From contig SVFF01000002.1 in NCBI GenBank assembly GCA_015057005.1, positions 1-64,000 of the forward strand: 64,000 bases of DNA. The letters are read 5' to 3'. The notes beneath the pieces are model-generated. The model saw only the letters and a list, made by a program, of their open reading frames with translations. It was not told where the DNA came from and made no database searches. The stretch is from Lachnospiraceae bacterium (GTDB lineage Bacteria; Bacillota; Clostridia; Lachnospirales; Lachnospiraceae). The position numbers were made by a program, and so were the translations under genes. Shown here piece after piece: positions 46,161 through 54,615 of this stretch. Position 1 is the stretch's first letter. Each line of letters starts with the position of its first letter.

Positions 46161-46197
46161 AGTCGCAGAGGCGGCATATTCATTTTGTCGTTTTTTT
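46146..46197 (+). terminator. Terminator at the NUDIX gene end
   Basis: CGACAAAATGA (46146-46156) pairs perfectly with TCATTTTGTCG (46180-46190), followed by seven T. The stem overlaps the stop codon of the NUDIX gene. Confidence 0.92.
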
Positions 46198-46222
46198 ACG
46201 TTTTTCTTTCAGGCACCGCATT

Positions 46223-46250
46223 GCGCACAAAGTGTCCGCATGGGTACTCG
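46223..46250 (+). repeat. Possible degenerate fragment of the 14.7-kb palindromic element
   Basis: GCGCA then GTGTCCGCATGG and GGGTACTCG parallel GCGCA...GTGTCCGAATGG...GGGTACGCG of the right arm at 14851-14892, with the bases in between deleted. The match is short and could be chance. Confidence 0.3.
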
Positions 46251-46395
46251 TTGTTCTTGAACAGTACAAGTTTCTAAGTAATGCAAATAGGGAGTAAAAT
46301 GTCCTTCAAATTCGTAATTGTATAAACGAAAGGGTGTGATTTTATCCTATATGAGATTAATAAAGGTCAAAAATCGATAATTTAAGGAATTATTA

Positions 46396-46423
46396 TTGTT
46401 TTTTTGATAATTTGTGCTAAAAT
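46396..46423 (+). promoter_or_regulatory. Candidate promoter of the LytTR regulator
   Basis: TTGTTT (46396-46401) and TAAAAT (46418-46423), 16-bp spacer, with TGC before the -10 (extended -10). Confidence 0.5.
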
Positions 46424-46481
46424 ACTGAACTAATTCACCCTTAGATTTCACTCAATCATATGCAAAGGAGGAAATGCAATA

Positions 46482-47204
46482 ATGATTAAAATAGCAGTAC
46501 TAGATGATGACCCAATGTACCTTGAAAAAATCTGTGATATTACCAAAACAGCTATGTTTCAACTAGACCTTGCATATGAACTAAAGCCTTATAACCGGGT
46601 GGACTTGTTCTTGAAAGATCTGCAGAACAGAGAGTACTTTGATATTTATTTGCTGGATGTGGAAATGCCGCAGATGAACGGTTTGGATGTGGGGAGGAAC
46701 ATCAGATTGAAATATAGTGAACCCACAATCATATATATCACAAACCACGTCGATTATGCGTTGGAGGCTTTTGAAGTAAACGCATACCGTTACATAACCA
46801 AAAGCTGTATCGATGAAAAATTGCCGGAAACTTTAAAAAATCTGATGTCAAAAGAACGCAAAGTGAAAGAAAAAGTGTATGTGATCAAGACTGCCACCAG
46901 TTTTGAGCGGATTGCATACGGTGACATCTATTATCTGATGAAAGAAGGGAAATATGTAATCATTGTACACAAAAGAGGACGTAACAAAGTGCGGAAAACT
47001 CTGGAAGAGGCCTTGATGGATCTGGATTCCAATGAATTTGTTATGGTTGACAGAAGTTATGTTGCTAATCTGAAATATGCCATCTCCTTGAGACAACAGC
47101 AGTTGACATTAGCTGACGGAAGTGTACTTCCTGTCAGCAAGCCCAGGTTACAGCAGGTGCTGAATGAGGTTGTGGAATTCCATAAAGCAAGAGGATATGT
47201 CTGA
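46482..47204 (+). CDS. LytTR family response regulator
   Basis: A 240-residue regulator. The receiver domain has Asp8-Asp9-Asp10 at the acidic pocket and the phospho-acceptor Asp59 in LLDVEMPQMNG. The LytTR DNA-binding domain covers about 130-235 (YLMKEGKYVIIV; FVMVDRSYVANLKY). Such regulators normally have a membrane histidine kinase and often drive a peptide or ABC system; no kinase is encoded next to it. AAAGGAGG precedes the ATG. It is followed directly by an ABC ATPase fragment. Confidence 0.93.
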   Translation: MIKIAVLDDDPMYLEKICDITKTAMFQLDLAYELKPYNRVDLFLKDLQNREYFDIYLLDVEMPQMNGLDVGRNIRLKYSEPTIIYITNHVDYALEAFEVNAYRYITKSCIDEKLPETLKNLMSKERKVKEKVYVIKTATSFERIAYGDIYYLMKEGKYVIIVHKRGRNKVRKTLEEALMDLDSNEFVMVDRSYVANLKYAISLRQQQLTLADGSVLPVSKPRLQQVLNEVVEFHKARGYV

Positions 47205-47590
47205 AAAATACAACCAATAGTTGCATAAAAGACAACGTACTTTTGCTGGTAACTTCCCATGATATGGCTGATATTGTAACAGTCTGTAATGATTTGATCG
47301 TGATAGATCATGGCAATGTGGTCTTCAAAGGCCCCATGAATCAGGTGGCGGACATCCACGGAAGGAGACAGTTTATCGATGTGGAATTGTCACAGAATGT
47401 GACGATTAGCGATGAACGAATTCGAATTCTGAACGATAACGGACGCAAGAAATCTTTTGTAGTGGATCTTGAAAACATTTCAATTGATGAAGTGATTGGT
47501 GTTCTGACAAAGAATGCCGGTATTGAAGATATGCAGATCAGCAGCACACCCATTGAGGATATTATTAAAGAGATTTATAATGCGAAGTAG
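47205..47590 (+). pseudogene. C-terminal remnant of an ABC transporter ATPase
   Basis: The frame reads KDNVLLLVTSHDM then ADIVTVCNDLIVIDHG, the part of an ABC ATPase just after Walker B including the switch histidine. A C-terminal domain follows, ending PIEDIIKEIYNAK, typical of drug or peptide exporters of the ABC-2 type. Walker A, Q-loop, signature and Walker B are absent. No ribosome site is seen; the only in-frame start, TTG 47243, is internal to the homology. The fragment starts right after the LytTR regulator stop, so a deletion has probably joined the two. Confidence 0.8.
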
Positions 47591-47656
47591 TTTTTTTACC
47601 ATTCAGGTCGAAATATCTACATTTCGCGCAAAAAATCCCCTTTTTCGGACAGTTCA

Positions 47657-47665
47657 TGGTATAAT
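47657..47665 (+). promoter_or_regulatory. Extended -10 promoter element
   Basis: TGGTATAAT at 47657-47665 is a perfect extended -10 (TATAAT at 47660-47665). The -35 is weak. It lies 52 bases before the ATG of the next gene. Confidence 0.5.
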
Positions 47666-47717
47666 ATTGGTAAATATTCTTTAAGAACACTTTTTTGAGA
47701 AGGAAGGAGTTGTAATA

Positions 47718-48320
47718 ATGGCTTTTGAAAGAATTCTTATACTGGTATTAATTTTCATCATTGGCGTGGCCTGGCTGTTTCTTGTCTCTAAAAAACGAGT
47801 CTTGCTGGTTAGTGGCACGATTATAATTCTTGCTGCTGCAATCGGCTATTGTCTGATTATGGCGAACCGATATAAGGCGCATAATCTGGATTGTGTGAGC
47901 ACAGACAAAGAAAATATTTTACGTGAGATGCCGTCTCTGGAATTTTCGGAAGAGGAAATGTCACGATTAAAGGACATTTTAAAAACACCTTTCATTACAG
48001 CGTATATGAAGGAAGGTGAGCAAAGGATTCCCGAGGAAGAAATCGGGGCATTCCTGAACGATGTTATACCATCAGAGACAACAAATGTCAGTGCCACTTT
48101 ATATGATGATCGTGAAGGCGATAATTCGCAGGATTATGTTGTTCTGAATATAACTTATACCATGGATGAGTTGAAAATAGATATTTATTGTTATGACACA
48201 GGAAGTGTAATAAAGGGGATCAATCAAAATTCCGGAAAAATAATATACGAAAATGAAAATAATGAGAATTTCAGAAAGTATATTCTAAGACGCAATTGGT
48301 TTGCCTGGATGAAATATTGA
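47718..48320 (+). CDS. Two-helix membrane protein of unknown function
   Basis: A 200-residue protein with two N-terminal membrane helices (about 5-23 and 28-48) and an acidic outer or soluble domain of 150 residues (LEFSEEEMSRLKDIL; YVVLNITYTMDELKID). No family recognised. AAGGAG precedes the ATG by ten bases and an extended -10 lies upstream, supporting expression. It sits in the accessory region after the ABC remnant. Confidence 0.65.
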   Translation: MAFERILILVLIFIIGVAWLFLVSKKRVLLVSGTIIILAAAIGYCLIMANRYKAHNLDCVSTDKENILREMPSLEFSEEEMSRLKDILKTPFITAYMKEGEQRIPEEEIGAFLNDVIPSETTNVSATLYDDREGDNSQDYVVLNITYTMDELKIDIYCYDTGSVIKGINQNSGKIIYENENNENFRKYILRRNWFAWMKY

Positions 48321-48379
48321 GAGCGGGCGAACAGATATTATATTAATTCATCTATTTTAACATTTTACGGACAAAAAAC

Positions 48380-48412
48380 AACAGCTGGCGACATTTTTGT
48401 GCGCTGGCTGTT
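48380..48412 (-). terminator. Orphan hairpin with minus-strand terminator polarity
   Basis: AACAGCTGGCG (48380-48390) pairs with CGCTGGCTGTT (48402-48412), 11 pairs with two G-T wobbles. The A-rich run ACAAAAAACA before it gives a T run only when read on the minus strand, yet no minus-strand gene lies to the right. On the + strand it may weakly end the preceding gene. Confidence 0.5.
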
Positions 48413-48491
48413 CGTATATGATATGATGTAATGGTCATATAAATTGTAAAGTGAAATACCGACACAAAACACACTGCAGAAAGGAAAAGTT

Positions 48492-48938
48492 ATGATTATC
48501 AGAAAAGCCAAAAGTACAGATGCGAATGATTTGAAAGTTCTATACTTTGAATACTTAACCAATTATCCGCCCAAAGAAGAACAGGATATGAATATGTGGG
48601 AACATCTTCTTGGCAAGTTTGAAATGGATGATAACATGTATTTGTTAGTTTTAGAAGATGCCGGAATAGTTGTTTCTACTGTACAAATGGCTATAGTAGA
48701 AAATTTGACCCATAATGTCAGACCTTTTGCTGTAATTGAAAATGTGGTTACACATAAAGATTATAGAAACAAAGGCTATGCATCGGCCTTGTTGGAAAAG
48801 GCAACAGAGATTGCAACAGAGCGTAGATGTTATAAAATTTTTCTGGAAACAGGTTCTAATAGGGAAAGTACGTTAAATTTTTATAGGAAGAATGGATTTG
48901 TTATAGATGCGAAACATTCTTGTTTGAAGCGTTTATAA
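48492..48938 (+). CDS. GNAT family N-acetyltransferase
   Basis: A 148-residue GNAT enzyme with the acetyl-CoA loop RNKGYAS in the helix after the VIENVVTHKDY strand, and the C-terminal NFYRKNGF motif. Acceptor unknown. AAAGGAAA precedes the ATG. It is followed 33 bases later by a HAD gene in the same direction. Confidence 0.9.
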   Translation: MIIRKAKSTDANDLKVLYFEYLTNYPPKEEQDMNMWEHLLGKFEMDDNMYLLVLEDAGIVVSTVQMAIVENLTHNVRPFAVIENVVTHKDYRNKGYASALLEKATEIATERRCYKIFLETGSNRESTLNFYRKNGFVIDAKHSCLKRL

Positions 48939-48971
48939 GTATGAGGGTATACATGATTTATGAGGAGAAGA

Positions 48972-49664
48972 ATGTATAAAGCAATAGTATTTGATATTGG
49001 ACGAACCTTGATAGGATACAATAAACCTTTAAATTGGTCTAGCTTATATAGACCGGCGTTGGAACATATTTCAAATGAATGTAATTATCATTTAACCGAG
49101 CATCAGTATCGAGCTGCGATTGATGTATTAACTAAATATAATACTCGAGTTAATCCGAGAGAACACGAAGTATCATCGGCAGAGATTTTTTCTGAGATTA
49201 CAAATGCTATTGGTGTGTCAGTGAATGAACTGGAAAAGGTTAAGCATGTATATTATACTTTTTTTAGAAGGGATTTCATGGTCTATCCGGAGGTTGAATT
49301 TACATTGGCTGAGCTATCAAAAAGAGGAATCCTTTTAGGAACATTGTCGGATGTTGCTTATGGAATGGACAATCAATATGTTTTTGATGATATTTCTACG
49401 CTTAAACAGTATATAGATTATCCTTATACTTCAAATGATATAGGGTATAGAAAACCTAACATTGCAGGTATCAAATTTCTGGCCGGAAAAATGAATATTG
49501 AAATATCAGAAATGATATTTGTAGGAGATGAAGAGAAAGATATGATTTGTGCGAATAATGCCGGTGCGTATTCGATACTGATTAATAGAGATGCACAACA
49601 TAAAGAATATGGTCAGCAGAAGGAAATAAAATCTTTGGCTGAATTGCTAAGTATTATTGATTAA
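48972..49664 (+). CDS. HAD superfamily hydrolase
   Basis: A 230-residue HAD protein. Motif I is FDIGRTL, with the nucleophile Asp but Gly in place of the usual second Asp (as in YihX-type proteins). Motif II is LGTLSD, motif III includes Lys in YRKPN, and motif IV is VGDEEKD. Substrate unknown. ATG 48972 follows GAGGAG; the start at 48960 is upstream of that site. The region is AT-rich compared with the core genes. Confidence 0.85.
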   Translation: MYKAIVFDIGRTLIGYNKPLNWSSLYRPALEHISNECNYHLTEHQYRAAIDVLTKYNTRVNPREHEVSSAEIFSEITNAIGVSVNELEKVKHVYYTFFRRDFMVYPEVEFTLAELSKRGILLGTLSDVAYGMDNQYVFDDISTLKQYIDYPYTSNDIGYRKPNIAGIKFLAGKMNIEISEMIFVGDEEKDMICANNAGAYSILINRDAQHKEYGQQKEIKSLAELLSIID

Positions 49665-49696
49665 TGAATATAAACGAGATTGATTAAGGTGATATA

Positions 49697-50007
49697 ATGC
49701 TAAAATTAATTGAACCAACAATGGAATATGAAAAGGAAATTCAAGTGTTTCGACAGGACTTTTTGGCTCATACCGGTTCCATGGACGGCTGCGGTTCTCT
49801 AAGACGATTTGATAATATACAAGAGTGGATTGACCAAATTAGTCAGTTGAAGTGTACTGAAACTACTCCGGCACATCTTGTACCGATGACTCAGTACATT
49901 TGCGTTCGGGAAGAAGACAGAAAGCTAGGAACGGTGGAGTGTTTGAGAAAACAGTACATGAGCCTGAGAAGGATGTTTACCTGGAGAGATATTGGATTCA
50001 TTTATGA
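49697..50007 (+). pseudogene. GNAT acetyltransferase with internal deletion
   Basis: The N-terminal part reads LKLIEPTMEYEKEI through ICVREEDRKL, the start of a well-known GNAT family of about 170-180 residues. Directly after, in a different frame (from 49930), the sequence reads NGGVFEKTVHEP and YLERYWIHL ending in TGA 50005-50007, which is the C-terminus of the same family. About 80 residues with the whole acetyl-CoA loop are missing and the frame has shifted at the junction near 49927-49930. The upstream frame continues as unrelated hydrophobic sequence to 50140, which is not a real protein end. A terminator follows. Confidence 0.82.
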
Positions 50008-50032
50008 AACATTTAGTTTAAAATGTTTTTTG
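50008..50032 (+). terminator. Terminator after the GNAT pseudogene
   Basis: AACATTT (50008-50014) pairs with AAATGTT (50021-50027), followed by a T run. Its placement right after TGA 50007 supports that stop as the original gene end. Confidence 0.7.
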
Positions 50033-50233
50033 ATCGGATATATCATGTTTGAACTCTGGTTTTTGTTTTCAACATGCCCGTTATCATATCTTTTTATTTG
50101 TAGATTTATGTTCGATACAGCTGATTTATTTGCAACATGATAGTTTTCAAGACCACAATGAAAAATCCCGCCCTGCCGGCATTCAAAAATCAAGAATTCA
50201 TAAAATATAAAAATACTAAGGAGAGAAAATACA

Positions 50234-52069
50234 ATGAGCAACAAAAGTAATCGCAAAAATAGACTAAAAGTTTTCTCCAACAACGCTTATGCTGTAAAAA
50301 CGGTCTTTGGCATCAGCAAAAGCCGTGTGATACATACAGCGTTTTTTGCCATTATCGGGTACGTGGAATGGATCTTTATGAGTATCTATTTCCTGCGCCA
50401 TATTGTTCAAATGCTGGAAGACAATAAATCATTTGAGGCCATAGCGGGATATATAGGAATCTGTTTTTTGGTCTTCGGCAGCTTGTGTATTTACAGCGAC
50501 TACCGTAGTTCTGTGATTATTCCATTTACGGATATTAAAATTTACCGTGAATTGTACAAGAAACTGTACGCTAAGGCCCGCAACGTAGAGCTTCGGTGTT
50601 TTGAGGATGCGGAATTTTACAATAAATATACGCTTGCGCTGGATGGGGCTGCGCAGAAAATGACCATTTCTGTGGAGATTTTTGTGCAGATCATCTTCGG
50701 TGTGATCGCTGCGGCTGTGGCTTTTGCGTCTATGTATTTGATTGATCCCTATGCCATTTTGTTTGTGATTTCGCCGATCATCGGTAATTTTGTGTTTGGT
50801 GGGTTGATGAACAAGATCTGGAATGGCATTTATGTGGACAATGCTCCTCATAATCGTAAAGCGGAGTATGTGAACAGGGTAATGCATCTGGCGGAGTTTG
50901 CCAAAGAGATTCGTTATTCCAGTATTCACGATTTGATGATGAAGCGCTATCAGGAAGCGGTCAAAGGCAATCAGCAGGTGGCTGATAAGTATGCTTTCAA
51001 AGGTGTTTTATTCAGATGGCTGAAAAGCACCACTACCTTTGCGTTGGTATTTGAAGGCATTATGATTTATTCAGCATACCGCACCATTGTATCCAAAACC
51101 ATGGGACTTCCGGAGCTGGCGATTTTATTTTCAGCCATGTCCACTTCCTCCTGGATTTTGATCGGATTATTCAATAATATTACAGAAGCTATGAAAAACG
51201 GAGAATTTCTGGAGCATTTCCGCACGTTTGTAGAATATGAGGAGAAGATTCCTGAAGATCAGGATGGAATCATGCCGGAGGAGAAGGTTTATTCTATCGA
51301 ATTCTGCAACGTTTCCTTTGCATACAAAGAGGGGCAGCCTATCATTGAAAATCTTTCTTTCAAGATTGAAGGGAACAAGGTGTGTGCTTTGGTAGGGCAT
51401 AACGGAGCAGGTAAATCTACGATTATCAAGCTTCTATTTAGACTGTATGATCCCACTGAAGGACAGGTATTGGTAAATGGCGTAGATGTGCGAAAGTACA
51501 ATCTAAAGGCTTATCGTAAACTTTTTTCGGCGGCATTCCAGGATTACAAGGTTATGGCAATGTCTGTGCGTGACAATGTATTGATGGGAGAACAATTTGA
51601 CAATCCGGACGAGACTGCGGAGCATGCACTTAGATGCGCCGGTGTGTTGGAAAAAGTGCAGTCTCTTCCCAAGGGTATCCACACCATGATGACCAGGGAG
51701 TTTGATTCAGAAGGTGCGGTGCTTTCCGGCGGTGAACAGCAGAAAATCGTGGTAGCAAGAGCTTTTGCCAAAAAGGCATCTGTTAAGGTCTTTGATGAAC
51801 CTTCCAGCGCCTTGGATCCCATTGCAGAATATGATCTTTACAAGGGAATCATGGACGAGAGCAGAGGGCATATCACGGTATTTATCTCTCACAGGCTTTC
51901 TTCCGTAAAGGATGCGGATGTGGTGTTCATGCTGGAGCAGGGCAAGGTGATTGAGCAGGGAACGCACAAAGAATTGATGAATCTTAACGGTAAATATTGT
52001 GAAATGTTTACTAAGCAGGCACAAAATTACCTGGCTGATGAAAATTACGGAAAGGAGGCCGCAGTATGA
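50234..52069 (+). CDS. ABC exporter half-transporter, permease plus ATPase (first)
   Basis: A 611-residue type IV ABC exporter subunit: six-helix membrane domain (about 30-330) and an ATPase domain (about 345-600) with Walker A GHNGAGKS, signature LSGGEQQK, Walker B VKVFDEPSSALDP and switch FISHRLS. It forms a heterodimer with the next gene; both ATPase halves look catalytic. Substrate unknown, probably a peptide or lipid-like drug. AGGAGAGA precedes the ATG. The stop overlaps the next start (ATGA). Confidence 0.93.
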   Translation: MSNKSNRKNRLKVFSNNAYAVKTVFGISKSRVIHTAFFAIIGYVEWIFMSIYFLRHIVQMLEDNKSFEAIAGYIGICFLVFGSLCIYSDYRSSVIIPFTDIKIYRELYKKLYAKARNVELRCFEDAEFYNKYTLALDGAAQKMTISVEIFVQIIFGVIAAAVAFASMYLIDPYAILFVISPIIGNFVFGGLMNKIWNGIYVDNAPHNRKAEYVNRVMHLAEFAKEIRYSSIHDLMMKRYQEAVKGNQQVADKYAFKGVLFRWLKSTTTFALVFEGIMIYSAYRTIVSKTMGLPELAILFSAMSTSSWILIGLFNNITEAMKNGEFLEHFRTFVEYEEKIPEDQDGIMPEEKVYSIEFCNVSFAYKEGQPIIENLSFKIEGNKVCALVGHNGAGKSTIIKLLFRLYDPTEGQVLVNGVDVRKYNLKAYRKLFSAAFQDYKVMAMSVRDNVLMGEQFDNPDETAEHALRCAGVLEKVQSLPKGIHTMMTREFDSEGAVLSGGEQQKIVVARAFAKKASVKVFDEPSSALDPIAEYDLYKGIMDESRGHITVFISHRLSSVKDADVVFMLEQGKVIEQGTHKELMNLNGKYCEMFTKQAQNYLADENYGKEAAV

Positions 52070-53868
52070 ATAAGCAGAAGAGTAGTTTTCGTAAAGTATT
52101 TGCAGACAACTGGTTTTTATTTAAGCTCTGCTGTAAAGCAGACCCGAAATATATGGTCTTAAGAACCATAGAAACTATCAGAAATGAAGCGGTCATTTTT
52201 CTGGAATTCACCTTTGCTTTAAATTTTGTACTTGAATGTGCGGAATTTGGCCGTCCTTTTAAAGATGCGGCAATTTTCTTGGTTGGACTTTTGATTTTCG
52301 TGGTGTTGGGATTATTGTATGCCTCCTATGTGTCCCAGAAACTGCAGTTGAAGGCTCTGCCAAAGATGAAGCAGGCAGTGAATGAACTGCTGTACCAAAA
52401 GGCAAGGGAAATTGATCTGGCTTGTTATGATGACCCTGAATTTTATAATGATTATGTGTTGGCAGTATCTGAGGCCGGCAATCAGGTGGACAGGCTCTTT
52501 GCCATGATGTCGGCGCTGCTTATGGGATTGACCAATATTGTACTTTCCGGTGCGTTTTTCCTGGACACAGACCCGGTTTCCTTTGTATTTATCGCAATAT
52601 CCTTTGTGGCAAGTCTTTACGCCGGAAAAGCGTTGAATACGCTGAACGTAAAGATTCGCACGGAAAAGAATCCTTTGGAGCGCAAATTGGCCTATGTAAA
52701 TCGTATCTTTTATTTGGGAGATTATGCAAAAGAAATCCGCCTGAATACGGAGGTTTCCGGTGAACTTTTGAAGGATTTTGATCAGATTAACGATGACGTG
52801 TTGGCCATTGATAAAAAGAATGCAGGCAAGCGTTTCGGTCTGGCGTTTTTAAAGGATTTTGTGGGAAATATTTTTGTGATTGATGTTCTTTATATGATTT
52901 ATCTTGTGTATAATGCGGTAGTGTTGCATCGTATTTCCTACAGTAATGTGGCTGTTATGCAGGGGGCTGCCAACCGTATGAAGAACAGGATGCGGCTGTT
53001 CTCCGATGTTTATCCTAAAATGCAGGAGATTAGTCTTTATGTGGAAAAGATGCAGAAATTCCTGCAGATTGAGCCGAAAGTAATCAGTGAAGGTTCAAGA
53101 CCGATACCGGAGCATCCAACACAGATTGAACTGCGCAATGTATCCTTTGGTTATAACGAAAAAGATGGTTATATCCTGAAAAACGTGAGTATGAAGATTG
53201 ATCCTTACAGCAAAATTGCAATCGTAGGTTATAATGGCGCCGGAAAGACCACGCTGACCAAGCTGATCATGCGTCTGTATGACCCCTGTGAAGGTGAAAT
53301 CCTACTGGACGGTGTAAATATTAAAGAGTATAATTTGGAAGAGTACAGAAGAAAAATCGGTACAGTATTTCAGGATTTCAAGATATTTGCAGCTACAGTA
53401 AAAGAAAATGTATTGCTGGATTTTGCGGACAAAGGTTCTGATGATGAAGTAAACATTGCTTTGGAAAAGAGTGGCTTTGCTGAGCGGCTGAAATCTCTTC
53501 CAGATGGTCTTAAGACTCCTCTGACAACCGAATTTGAGAAAGACGGCGTGAATCTTTCCGGCGGTGAAGGGCAAAAGGTAGCTGTGGCCAGAGTCTTTTA
53601 CAAGGATGCCAATTTGATCATATTGGATGAACCCTCCAGTGCCCTGGATCCGATTGCAGAATATCATCTGAATCAGTCAATGCTGACTGCGGCTGAGAAA
53701 AAGTCCGTTGTGTTTATTTCTCATCGATTGTCCACTACGAGAATTGCGGATCGGATCTATATGCTGGAAAATGGCCGGATCATCGAAGAAGGAAGCCATG
53801 ATGAATTGCTTTCCTTAGGCGGCAAATATGCCGGAATGTGGAAGGTCCAGGCAGGGCAGTATGTGTAA
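52066..53868 (+). CDS. ABC exporter half-transporter, permease plus ATPase (second)
   Basis: A 600-residue partner of the preceding protein. Membrane domain (about 25-330) and ATPase domain with Walker A GYNGAGKT, signature LSGGEGQK, Walker B LIILDEPSSALDP and switch FISHRLS. Translationally coupled to the first half. No precursor peptide or modification enzyme gene lies beside the pair. A terminator-like hairpin follows. Confidence 0.93.
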   Translation: MNKQKSSFRKVFADNWFLFKLCCKADPKYMVLRTIETIRNEAVIFLEFTFALNFVLECAEFGRPFKDAAIFLVGLLIFVVLGLLYASYVSQKLQLKALPKMKQAVNELLYQKAREIDLACYDDPEFYNDYVLAVSEAGNQVDRLFAMMSALLMGLTNIVLSGAFFLDTDPVSFVFIAISFVASLYAGKALNTLNVKIRTEKNPLERKLAYVNRIFYLGDYAKEIRLNTEVSGELLKDFDQINDDVLAIDKKNAGKRFGLAFLKDFVGNIFVIDVLYMIYLVYNAVVLHRISYSNVAVMQGAANRMKNRMRLFSDVYPKMQEISLYVEKMQKFLQIEPKVISEGSRPIPEHPTQIELRNVSFGYNEKDGYILKNVSMKIDPYSKIAIVGYNGAGKTTLTKLIMRLYDPCEGEILLDGVNIKEYNLEEYRRKIGTVFQDFKIFAATVKENVLLDFADKGSDDEVNIALEKSGFAERLKSLPDGLKTPLTTEFEKDGVNLSGGEGQKVAVARVFYKDANLIILDEPSSALDPIAEYHLNQSMLTAAEKKSVVFISHRLSTTRIADRIYMLENGRIIEEGSHDELLSLGGKYAGMWKVQAGQYV

Positions 53869-53909
53869 AAATGCAATATCCAACAAATCAGTTTGATACT
53901 TGCTTTAAA

Positions 53910-53956
53910 GAATCCCGAAAACCTAGTAAAACAAGGCTTTCGGGATTCTTCGTTTC
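53910..53956 (+). terminator. Terminator after the ABC exporter
   Basis: GAATCCCGAAA (53910-53920) pairs with TTTCGGGATTC (53938-53948); T residues after it are broken (TTCGTTTC), so it is a moderate terminator. Confidence 0.7.
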
Positions 53957-53973
53957 AAAATATGTTTGAAGTT

Positions 53974-54001
53974 TTGAAAATATATGTGACGAACCTATAT
54001 G
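53974..54001 (+). promoter_or_regulatory. Candidate promoter of the sigma factor operon
   Basis: TTGAAA (53974-53979) and TATATG (53996-54001), 16-bp spacer. The same stretch holds TGACGAAC (53987-53994) and GTCATT (54009-54014), which could instead be -35 and -10 of a promoter read by the encoded sigma factor itself. The two cannot be told apart by reading. Confidence 0.3.
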
Positions 54002-54054
54002 AAATGTTGTCATTATATATAGAAGGCCTTGAAAATCTTATATAGGAGGAGCAT

Positions 54055-54615
54055 ATGAACGACGAACAAATAATTAACTTGTTTTTGACAAGGTCAGAAA
54101 AAGCAATTTATGAAGCAAAAGAAAAGTACGAAAAATATTGTTATGACATTGCATATAACATACTTCATAATATTGAAGATAGTGAAGAATGTGTAAATGA
54201 TGCATATTTACAGGCGTGGAACACGATACCACCTCAAAAACCGAATTTCTTAGCAAGTTTCTTGGGGAAGATAACTCGTAATCTTGCCATAAATAAGTAC
54301 AAATACAATTCTGCTAAAAAAAGAGGGATAGGGCGAATGGATATCATCTTGGATGAATTAGAAGAATGTTTGCCTGCCAAAGATAATATAGAACAAGAAG
54401 TAGAAGATAAAATTGCGATAGAAAGTTTAAATGTTTTTTTGAGTATGCAGAAGTCAAGAACGCGAAAAATCTTCATTCGCAGATATTGGTATATGGACTC
54501 AATAAAAGAGATAGCCAAGGATTTTAATATGAGTGAAAGCAATGTGAAAATGACATTATCACGAACCAGAATCGCTTTGAAAATGTTTATGGAGAAAGAA
54601 GGTGTTTTATTTTGA
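54055..54615 (+). CDS. Sigma-70 family RNA polymerase sigma factor (ECF type)
   Basis: A 186-residue sigma factor. Region 2 (about 25-60) has YNILHNIEDSEECVNDAYLQ and WNTIPP. Region 4 (about 125-180) has MDSIKEIAKDFNMSESNVK, a helix-turn-helix. No region 1.1 or 3. It is followed by an RsgI-like anti-sigma gene that overlaps it by 4 bases, so this is a sigma/anti-sigma operon of the kind used to sense envelope or extracellular conditions. AGGAGGAGC precedes the ATG. Codon use is more AT-rich than in the core genes. Confidence 0.92.
   Translation: MNDEQIINLFLTRSEKAIYEAKEKYEKYCYDIAYNILHNIEDSEECVNDAYLQAWNTIPPQKPNFLASFLGKITRNLAINKYKYNSAKKRGIGRMDIILDELEECLPAKDNIEQEVEDKIAIESLNVFLSMQKSRTRKIFIRRYWYMDSIKEIAKDFNMSESNVKMTLSRTRIALKMFMEKEGVLF

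Larger units (their letters stand above)
46161..46481 (+). other. 321-base gap between NUDIX and LytTR genes
   Basis: The gap holds the second half of the NUDIX terminator, a short stretch resembling the right arm of the palindromic element (46223-46250), an eight-codon open frame MSFKFVIV at 46299-46325 with AGGGAG upstream, and a promoter at 46396-46423. No larger coding frame or RNA gene was seen. Confidence 0.5.

Noticed and set aside
49927..50140. Hydrophobic C-terminus of the 49.7-kb frame as a membrane protein
   Set aside because: The real continuation of the GNAT homology is in another frame and stops at 50007; the hydrophobic stretch is out-of-frame sequence that also runs over a terminator.
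50234..53868. A lantibiotic or bacteriocin cluster around the ABC exporter
   Set aside because: No precursor peptide, modification enzyme or immunity gene could be found next to the two half-transporters.
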